This document shows, piece by piece, positions 1-5,117 of a stretch of DNA of 5,117 nucleotides. The notes under the pieces are model-generated. The model had not been told where the DNA came from. It did not search any database and worked only from the letters and a program-made list of their open reading frames with translations. Source of the stretch: Planctomycetaceae bacterium (GTDB taxonomy: Bacteria > Planctomycetota > Planctomycetia > Pirellulales > Pirellulaceae); assembly GCA_012965455.1 (NCBI GenBank), contig DTSG01000069.1:1-5117 (forward strand), in the 5' to 3' direction. Within the stretch, counting starts at the first letter, position 1, and each line of letters opens with the position of its first letter. The position numbers and the translations under genes are program-made.

Positions 1-995
1 AGGATTCGGTTTACGGCAATGCGATGTTGTTCTTGCTGTTGGTGACTTCGTTCATTTTCATTGAGCCCCCTAGAATATTCTTCCAGTGGGATCAAATGGC
101 CTGGGATTGGTCGGTGTCGTCCCTGCTTGGCCTGATCGAGCGGGACTCGGTAGACACGGATTCGAGCGGCCACTTGTTGATCCGGAATGGAGAGGCACGC
201 CGTCAGCAATCGTTCCGTCTTGCCCTGGAAATCGATTCGAAACCAATCGTCACCACTGCGACCGTAATCGCCGTTGTCAAAATATTCAATATCATCTGCG
301 CTTCCCAATACGGAAAGAGAAATATCCGTGTCCGCTGGTTGTAACAAAATTGGTTGTGCCAGTTCGGGAGTGTCATTGGGCTCAAATTCAATCCCGTTTT
401 GTTCCGTAATTGAATAATCATACGTAAAATGATGTAAATGATAACTAACGGCCACCGCTGCAGTTTTGGACCAGGCGACGGTCAGTGGCGGAGCGTCAAT
501 GGTGCGAATATTGCCAGGTTCCCGCCAACGCGATTGCTGATGGGTCTTCACGGGACCCTGTTCGGCCGCAATCGTCAGTGAATACGTGCCAGCAACCGGT
601 GCGCGATAGTTGAGATAGACATCGGCATCCAACGCATGCAGCACTTTACTCCAATTGGCCGTGGGCGTCGTGTAAATGCCCAAGGCCTCGTCATTTCTCA
701 ATGCCGAAGTGGCTTCCGCCGGTCCCCGGGGGATATTGTCAGGATTGTCCGCGGTTAATAAAGACCAGGAAACACGAAGACGCGCGTTGGGAAACATTTG
801 CGACGGATGGTCGACCCGAACCGTGATTTCAAACATTTGCCCCTGCTCGAAGTGGTACGTTTTTTGTACTGCTTTCTGACCAGTTACCGTTGCCTTGCCT
901 GCGGCGGACAAAGGTATTGTCGTCAGGAGCACCAACACGGAGCAAATAGCCGTAGCTGCGAGAAAGTCATTAAGTCGATGTGTCAAGGTGGACAT
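1..995 (-). CDS. Exported protein with PPC-like EPNDTPE region, partial (C-terminus beyond left edge)
   Basis: This minus-strand frame is open from an ATG at 995 to the left edge: 331 codons and two extra bases with no stop, so the C-terminus is missing. Residues 1-32 form a signal peptide (charged start with R7, hydrophobic stretch about 11-29, cleavage near LSAAG). Residues 45-80 and 125-145 look like beta strands of an immunoglobulin-like or jelly-roll fold. Residues 203-216 read EFEPNDTPELAQPI, the signature that opens PPC-like (bacterial pre-peptidase C-terminal) beta domains in many planctomycete exported proteins. An Asp/Gly-rich stretch follows (234-252: DDIEYFDNGDYGRSGDDWF), perhaps metal-binding. 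The start is supported by the signal peptide and a weak GGAA six bases upstream. It lies 106 nt downstream of the PSCyt/PSD gene on the same strand, so it is probably a third operon member or has its own promoter. No enzymatic domain is visible, and the exact function is unknown. Confidence 0.85.
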   Translation of the reverse strand, partial: MSTLTHRLNDFLAATAICSVLVLLTTIPLSAAGKATVTGQKAVQKTYHFEQGQMFEITVRVDHPSQMFPNARLRVSWSLLTADNPDNIPRGPAEATSALRNDEALGIYTTPTANWSKVLHALDADVYLNYRAPVAGTYSLTIAAEQGPVKTHQQSRWREPGNIRTIDAPPLTVAWSKTAAVAVSYHLHHFTYDYSITEQNGIEFEPNDTPELAQPILLQPADTDISLSVLGSADDIEYFDNGDYGRSGDDWFRIDFQGKTERLLTACLSIPDQQVAARIRVYRVPLDQAKQGRHRPIPGHLIPLEEYSRGLNENERSHQQQEQHRIAVNRI

Positions 996-1040
996 GGGTT
1001 GTTCCGACTGGAGGGCTTCATGGTCATGCGAGGAAGCTGC

Positions 1041-1059
1041 ATTATAACGTGGCACGTGG
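1041..1059 (-). promoter_or_regulatory. Candidate promoter -10 box with tandem ACGTGG repeat, upstream of the PPC-like gene
   Basis: On the minus strand a perfect TATAAT lies at 1046-1041, about 45 bases before the ATG at 995, which would give a leader of roughly 40 nt. No good -35 box is seen at 16-18 nt spacing. Directly upstream of the -10 box, the plus strand has two ACGTGG copies 7 nt apart (1047-1052 and 1054-1059), including the palindrome CACGTG at 1053-1058, which could be an operator. Planctomycete promoters are poorly defined, so this is tentative. Confidence 0.35.
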
Positions 1060-1101
1060 GTTGAATTACACTGGCGTCGGTAAATACCTCGGACAATCGT
1101 G

Positions 1102-3102
1102 TCACCGATCCTGACGGTATCGGAATTGTTTGGATAAGACGATCTGTTCAATCACCGTGTTTATTTTGTAACCGTCCTGCTTGACCTCTCCGAGAATCCG
1201 CTGAAGTGCGAACCGATCAAATGGTTCGGATTTTCGACCCAAGGCATAAGCAAACATCTGTTCCACGAAGTTGTTCGCGATGTCATCTTGATACAATTCT
1301 AACAACAGCAGCTTCATCTCAGCAGGAGTTTTGAACGTCTTGCCGTTGGGCATCACGCCAGCTGATTGCACAGGGGTCTGATCCGGATAGTGTGTTCGCC
1401 AGTCACCGGTTGGCGCAAAGTTCTCTAGCCCCAGTCCCAATGGATCTATCGATCTGTGGCAAATAATACACTCCGATTTGGAAACATGTTGCTTAATCAA
1501 CTCTGCGACCGAAGGATTTTCTTTCACCTGCAGAGCTTCCCGTGCTGCTTCTAGCGACGGTACATTCGGCGGGGGTTCTAGGTCTTGCCCAATGATGGTA
1601 CTCAACACCCAAACGCCGCGGCGAATTGGACTAGTCCGGTCCTTCGAGGCCGTCAGTCGCATGATCGCCGGACTGGTGATGATGCCACCTTCCCTGTCAT
1701 CTTGCGTTTTCACGAGCACAGGCGGATCGTACCGAGCCCGCTCGTTTTGAGTCGTGCTTTGCCGGCTCGAAAATATATCCGCGTACAAGGTTTGCACGGT
1801 TTCCGAATCGATTTCCTGATAACCATGGCGGCCCGAACTGAGGGCGGAGGACCTTTTGTAAATCCAGTCGCTTTGGATTAACTCCAAAAAGCTCTTGTCC
1901 GATTTAATGAGCTCGTCAACGAAAAACAGTACCTCGTCGTAAGTTTCTCGGTTCCATCGTTCACTCGATAGATACTCCCGATTGGACAATAAGTCGTCGA
2001 AACCAAGCCATTGTCCGGCAAAGTTCTCCGACAGGGCAAGCCGTTTTCGAGAATTCAACATTCTGGCAACTTGTGACCTTAGCACCTCGTCTTGAAGCAA
2101 ACTCCCGTCTCGACCAAGTCGCAGCAACTCCTCATCCGGTGCCGTGGACCACAGAAAATATGACAGGCGTGTCGCCAGTTCCAAGCCCGCAACCGGATAA
2201 GGCGTGTCGAGGTTTTTGCTCTCTTCAAAACGGTACAAGAATTCGGGCGATACCAAAATCATTTCGAACACATGACGTAGGCTTACATTACAGTCTTTAG
2301 AAATCTGGACGTGTTTCTGATACAGGTTGTAGTAGACCTTCATATACTCTTGCAGTTGTTCACGCTTGCCGCGGTAGGCTCGCAACAGAAATTTTGAAAT
2401 GATCTGTTGGATTTCAGCTGCGCTGGCATCTGCTGGAATATCCACTCGGCCTAAGACAGCTTTCCTAGCCATGGAATCTTTGCTGAATTCCGACAAAGCG
2501 TAATGCACGGCATTGGCAAGATCGTTGAGCGGTGGCTTGAATTGTTCCATGTATATCGCATCATTGTCGAACCCAGATTCTCCGGGAATATCCGAAGGCA
2601 CGATGGACTCAATTCTGGATTCATCGATACGGTCGGTGATGGCATCGCGATAGGGGACTTTGAGCTTAATCGATAAGACGTCTTCCAAGGTGTTTTCAAA
2701 TTCATAACGCGTTAAGCGGCGTAAAGGTGTCCGCCCTATATGAGCCTTTCCCTTCCGCAAAACAAACGACTTTTGAAACCAATTCTTGATGGATTCTTTC
2801 TCAGAAGGCTTGAGGGGATCTTCGTCTGGGGGTGGCATTTCACCACGAGTCACCTTATTTTCGAGCTTGATCCACAGATTGGTATACTTCCCGTAGGAAC
2901 TATTGTTTTTCTGAAGCAAGGGCGTCAAGTCGATTTCACCCTCTCGTGTTTCACTGTCATGGCAAGACATACAGCGAGCCTGAATCACTTCGGCGACAGC
3001 GGCAAAACTCGCATCCCAGGCTTGGATTGGTCGCGAACTCATAGCAAAGACCAAAACGCATGCGGCGAGGGTTACTGCGTCAAATCGTTGTGTCTTTATC
3101 AC
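1102..3102 (-). CDS. Exported di-haem PSCyt/PSD protein (PSCyt1-DUF1587-DUF1595-DUF1592-PSCyt3/DUF1588-DUF1585)
   Basis: A 666-residue protein of the planctomycete-specific cytochrome family. Residues 1-28 are a signal peptide (cleavage near PIQA/WD). Domains follow in order: PSCyt1 (about 36-110) with haem motif CMSCH at 44-48 and a likely axial Met at 89 in GEMPPP; DUF1587/PSD3 (about 125-195, RRLTRYEFENTLEDVL and SGFDND); DUF1595/PSD5 (about 232-293, RAYRG to SPEFLYRFE); DUF1592/PSD4 (about 303-425, ATRLSYFLWSTAPDEEL); PSCyt3/DUF1588 (about 465-570) with a second haem motif CIICH at 545-549 followed by SIDPLGLGLENF; DUF1585/PSD2 (about 585-658, FAYALGRKSE). The two haems suggest electron transfer outside the cytoplasm; the substrate is unknown. 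It is compact: only about 35-40 residues separate DUF1587 and DUF1595, where many relatives carry a large insert. The start is GTG, 2 nt after the DUF1552 stop, with GGAA five bases upstream, suggesting translational coupling. Confidence 0.95.
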   Translation of the reverse strand: MIKTQRFDAVTLAACVLVFAMSSRPIQAWDASFAAVAEVIQARCMSCHDSETREGEIDLTPLLQKNNSSYGKYTNLWIKLENKVTRGEMPPPDEDPLKPSEKESIKNWFQKSFVLRKGKAHIGRTPLRRLTRYEFENTLEDVLSIKLKVPYRDAITDRIDESRIESIVPSDIPGESGFDNDAIYMEQFKPPLNDLANAVHYALSEFSKDSMARKAVLGRVDIPADASAAEIQQIISKFLLRAYRGKREQLQEYMKVYYNLYQKHVQISKDCNVSLRHVFEMILVSPEFLYRFEESKNLDTPYPVAGLELATRLSYFLWSTAPDEELLRLGRDGSLLQDEVLRSQVARMLNSRKRLALSENFAGQWLGFDDLLSNREYLSSERWNRETYDEVLFFVDELIKSDKSFLELIQSDWIYKRSSALSSGRHGYQEIDSETVQTLYADIFSSRQSTTQNERARYDPPVLVKTQDDREGGIITSPAIMRLTASKDRTSPIRRGVWVLSTIIGQDLEPPPNVPSLEAAREALQVKENPSVAELIKQHVSKSECIICHRSIDPLGLGLENFAPTGDWRTHYPDQTPVQSAGVMPNGKTFKTPAEMKLLLLELYQDDIANNFVEQMFAYALGRKSEPFDRFALQRILGEVKQDGYKINTVIEQIVLSKQFRYRQDR

Positions 3103-3104
3103 CG

Positions 3105-4676
3105 CTATTCCAGTTCCGCCTTAGTGAGGGTAACAATCGTTTTCTTGCCCTCAACCGTTTTATAGAGGCCTGTTACGGTCACCACTTTTCCGACGCACCG
3201 ATCGAATCGTAACTTGTGGTTATTCATAAATGGTATGCGGATCTCCAGGTCGCTCTTATCAGAAAACCGTAATTGATAATATTCGTTGTCGGATTCAATA
3301 CTGATGCGCAATAAGCCCTTCGCGGTGAGTGTTTTTTCATCACTGCTGACGAGTCTCCAACTACCGTCATCCGGATTGGTGGGTTTGAAATTGGCCTTTT
3401 CCGTAATTCCCGAAAGTTGTCCGGTTGAATTCCCGATGCTCTTAGCGTTGGTCCCCATCATTCTCATAATGGTCAACAGTAAGTTTGCGTAAGGTTGAGA
3501 TTGCGGATAACGAACGTGTCGCCCTAGATCTAATTTCCCGCCGGCACCTCCCGTTAAAATAAGTGGCAGGTCCGTCAACGAGTGATAGTCCCCATGCTTG
3601 ATCCCTGAACCCCACATAATCAGAGAGTTTTCAAACAAAGTCCCACTGCCTTCTCTTATTGATTTCATCTTGTCAATCAAATATCGCAATTGTCCCGCGT
3701 GCCAGATATTGATCTTGTCATAAGCGGGAAGGACTTGTCGATTGCGAACATGGTGCGATACGTGATGAAATTCAGCGTTCACGCCCATAAAGTCGTAGTG
3801 CACGCGACTGTTAGTATTGGCAAGCATGCAGGAAACAATTCTGGTAGAATCCGTCCAGAAAGCAAGCGTGATCAAATCAAGCATGGCTTTGATTCTCTCG
3901 CCGAGATTACCCACTTCTATGTTGGGGTCAAAGGTTTCAGATGTTTTGTCCAACTGGACATCGCGACTGTTTTGTCTGGCACGTTGAATGTTTTTTTCAA
4001 CATCACGTATGGAGTCGTAGTAATGCTCCAGAACCTGTTGGTCGCGTGTGCTGCCCCTCCTTGCCAAAGACGACGAAGCTTCTTGAACTCCATCTAAAAC
4101 GCTCAGCAATTCTTTCTGACGAACGGTCCGAGCCTCATCCTTAAACATCGTGTTGAATACAGCCTGAGGATCATACTGCCCACGCATGGGTTGATCGTTC
4201 TTGTCGTACGACAAAATGTTCAGCCAGGGATGCTGTTTCCAAACATTGTCGGCCGTCAATTGCATCGACTTGATGGGCGTGTCGCTTTCAATTTGATCGG
4301 CAATTCTCTGGTCAAATGAGTACCGGTTTACACGATTACGTTGTGTACCACTCATGAACGTTGTCGGCGCATCGAGATGACTCGATGAGCCCTCATTGTC
4401 AAGATTGCCGACGACGAGAATGTCATCTTGAACGCCTGCCAGCGGCTGCAAGATTTTAGACAGCTCAAAATCTGTTTCCGTTCCCCCGACAATGTCCCAC
4501 GCATGCGGATTAACACCACATCCCTTGTACAATACGCACAGTCTCGGCGGAGGCGTTTCGGTGGGCTTCGCATAACTTACCGCGGGCGACATAATGTCCA
4601 GCAGCGGCAGCGCTATGGACATTCCAGCACCTCTTAGCATGGTTCGCCGCGCGATAAGGTAGGAATTACGTCTCAT
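3105..4676 (-). CDS. DUF1552 (HXXSHH) family protein with Tat-like signal and C-terminal extension
   Basis: A 523-residue member of DUF1552, a family of unknown biochemical function usually encoded beside PSCyt/PSD cytochrome genes in planctomycetes. The N-terminus has a twin-arginine motif (ARRTMLRGAG, R10-R11) and a hydrophobic stretch ending near SYA (about residues 18-36), so folded export by Tat is likely. The core spans about 40-425: RLCVLYKGCGVNPHAW (45-60), HLDAPTTFMSG (100-110), a helical middle with a probable coiled region (205-240), the name-giving HXXSHH motif HHVSHH at 304-309, MWGSGIKHGDYHS (354-366), and the closing STGQLSGI (417-424). Family members usually end near that point. 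Here about 85 further residues (436-523) form a separate beta-rich domain. The start is firm: ATG with AAGGA seven bases upstream and an intact Tat motif. It is the first gene of the minus-strand operon. Confidence 0.95.
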   Translation of the reverse strand: MRRNSYLIARRTMLRGAGMSIALPLLDIMSPAVSYAKPTETPPPRLCVLYKGCGVNPHAWDIVGGTETDFELSKILQPLAGVQDDILVVGNLDNEGSSSHLDAPTTFMSGTQRNRVNRYSFDQRIADQIESDTPIKSMQLTADNVWKQHPWLNILSYDKNDQPMRGQYDPQAVFNTMFKDEARTVRQKELLSVLDGVQEASSSLARRGSTRDQQVLEHYYDSIRDVEKNIQRARQNSRDVQLDKTSETFDPNIEVGNLGERIKAMLDLITLAFWTDSTRIVSCMLANTNSRVHYDFMGVNAEFHHVSHHVRNRQVLPAYDKINIWHAGQLRYLIDKMKSIREGSGTLFENSLIMWGSGIKHGDYHSLTDLPLILTGGAGGKLDLGRHVRYPQSQPYANLLLTIMRMMGTNAKSIGNSTGQLSGITEKANFKPTNPDDGSWRLVSSDEKTLTAKGLLRISIESDNEYYQLRFSDKSDLEIRIPFMNNHKLRFDRCVGKVVTVTGLYKTVEGKKTIVTLTKAELE

Positions 4677-4683
4677 CGATTAA

Positions 4684-4688
4684 TCCTT
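4684..4688 (-). promoter_or_regulatory. Ribosome binding site of the DUF1552 gene
   Basis: AAGGA on the minus strand, seven bases before the ATG at 4676. It is the best Shine-Dalgarno match of the four genes. It favours this start over Met13, which would also lose the twin-arginine motif. Confidence 0.6.
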
Positions 4689-4747
4689 AACTTGAAAATT
4701 CGATTAAGGGCGCGAATTGGATGATGGAAAAACTTATGGATTGCCTA

Positions 4748-4777
4748 AGTATAACCAATTACTACAGCCACTACCAA
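4748..4777 (-). promoter_or_regulatory. Candidate sigma-70-type promoter for the DUF1552 operon
   Basis: Minus strand: TTGGTA (4777-4772, four of six matches to the -35 consensus), an 18-nt spacer, then TATACT (4753-4748, five of six to the -10 consensus). Transcription would start near 4741, giving a leader of about 65 nt that contains the AAGGA site. This is the best promoter-like pair found by eye in the divergent intergenic region. Planctomycete consensus sequences are not well established. Confidence 0.4.
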
Positions 4778-4883
4778 TAGATGCTGCTTTTGCTGCCCGC
4801 TGGTAGGAAATACCAAATTTGATTATGATTCAACCGTTTAATTCTCGTAGGTTTCGCCTCCAGTTCCTTAACGGACCTAGAAA

Positions 4884-5117
4884 ATGCCCGACCACTATTC
4901 TAAAACTGAGCGGCAAAAAATGAATTCCGCCAATGAATTTCCAGGGAACTTCAGCCGCTCGACACCGCAATGGGCTATAAAATACCTTCTTGCCTTGCTT
5001 GCTCTCATCGCGACACCGTTCGCCGTCAACGGCGCTGAACGCTTGCCAAACTTTGTCATCATCTTCTCCGACGATCAAGGCTATGAAGATGTCGGCTGCT
5101 TCGGTTCAAAGCAAATC
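4884..5117 (+). CDS. Sulfatase (arylsulfatase A-like), N-terminal fragment cut by right edge
   Basis: This plus-strand frame is open to the right edge: 78 codons from the ATG at 4884, with an in-frame TAG at 4878-4880 just upstream. Residues 30-50 form a signal peptide (hydrophobic stretch KYLLALLALIATPFAVNGA, likely cleaved before ER). Then comes the classic sulfatase opening, LPNFVIIFSDDQGYEDVGCFG (about 54-74); D63 and D64 are the paired Asp that bind the active-site metal. The CxPSR or SxPSR motif, whose Cys/Ser becomes formylglycine, lies beyond the window, so activity cannot be judged. An internal ATG at 4920 (Met13) gives a more usual signal-peptide length and has GAG nine bases upstream, so it may be the true start. 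The family hydrolyses sulfate esters; planctomycetes carry many such enzymes, mostly assigned to sulfated polysaccharides. It is divergent from the DUF1552 operon. Confidence 0.93.
   Translation, partial: MPDHYSKTERQKMNSANEFPGNFSRSTPQWAIKYLLALLALIATPFAVNGAERLPNFVIIFSDDQGYEDVGCFGSKQI

Larger units (their letters stand above)
4677..4883. other. Divergent intergenic region between DUF1552 operon and sulfatase gene
   Basis: This AT-rich 207-nt stretch holds the 5' ends of two divergently transcribed units and has no convincing coding frame. Besides the minus-strand promoter candidate, it contains a plus-strand TATGAT (4824-4829) that could be the -10 box of the sulfatase gene, though no good -35 is visible. 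A short perfect inverted repeat TGGTA-ggaaa-TACCA (4801-4815) lies between the two candidate promoters and might be an operator half-site pair or chance. Confidence 0.5.

Noticed and set aside
24..409. Two overlapping plus-strand frames of about 106 codons.
   Set aside because: They are antisense to the PPC-like gene, rich in Arg/Cys/Trp as expected for shadow translations, with no recognisable motif or ribosome binding site.
203..421. A 72-codon minus-strand frame beginning MIIQLRNKTG.
   Set aside because: It lies in another frame inside the 331-codon open frame that carries a signal peptide and family motif.
995..1055. An upstream in-frame GTG (1055) as an alternative start for the PPC-like gene.
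   Set aside because: It would place about 20 charged or polar residues before the signal peptide and would put the TATAAT inside the coding region.
676..1064. Plus-strand frames of 67 and 88 codons opposite the start of the PPC-like gene.
   Set aside because: They are antisense to its signal peptide and mature N-terminus, and their composition is atypical of real proteins.
2740..3165. A 141-codon plus-strand frame.
   Set aside because: It is fully antisense to the PSCyt1 region and the end of the DUF1552 gene, both of which have firm family motifs.
3690..4097. A 135-codon plus-strand frame opposite the DUF1552 gene.
   Set aside because: It is antisense to the conserved HXXSHH region; no independent motif or start signal is seen.
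4801..4815. Inverted repeat TGGTA-ggaaa-TACCA as a terminator.
   Set aside because: The stem is only 5 bp, AT-containing and without a T-run, and it lies between two divergent genes where no terminator is expected.
4830..5078. An 82-codon minus-strand frame opposite the sulfatase.
   Set aside because: The plus-strand frame carries a signal peptide and the sulfatase DDQGY motif, so the minus frame is its shadow.

Overview
The window looks like a piece of a planctomycete chromosome (phylum Planctomycetota, most likely a Pirellula/Rhodopirellula-type lineage). This rests on a neighbouring DUF1552 (HXXSHH) protein and a multi-domain PSCyt/PSD cytochrome-like protein (PSCyt1-DUF1587-DUF1595-DUF1592-PSCyt3-DUF1585). 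These families were first defined in Rhodopirellula and are heavily expanded in that phylum. A sulfatase, another strongly expanded planctomycete family, flanks them. No RNA gene, CRISPR array, insertion sequence or phage gene was seen.

Layout, right to left along the minus strand. A DUF1552 protein with a Tat-like signal (4676 to 3105) is followed after only 2 nt by a 666-residue exported protein with two CxxCH haem-binding motifs (3102 to 1102, GTG start). After a 106-nt gap comes a third minus-strand gene, which starts at 995 and runs off the left edge of the window. It is open for 331 codons, starts with a signal peptide and carries an EPNDTPE motif typical of planctomycete exported proteins with PPC-like beta domains. 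It fills what would otherwise look like about 1 kb of empty sequence. On the right, across a 207-nt divergent intergenic region, a plus-strand sulfatase begins (4884, or 4920) and is cut by the right edge before its catalytic Cys/Ser motif.

How the parts may work together. All four products carry export signals and should act in the periplasm or at the cell surface. The DUF1552 and PSCyt/PSD genes are a recurrent planctomycete pair whose biochemical role is not established. The two haem motifs suggest electron transfer, possibly coupled to oxidation of a carbohydrate or other extracellular substrate. The PPC-like protein may be a partner or surface anchor. The divergent sulfatase suggests, but does not prove, a link to breakdown of sulfated polysaccharides. 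The most unusual points are a roughly 85-residue beta-rich C-terminal extension on the DUF1552 protein, the compact build of the PSCyt/PSD protein, and the edge-truncated PPC-like gene with its own candidate promoter.
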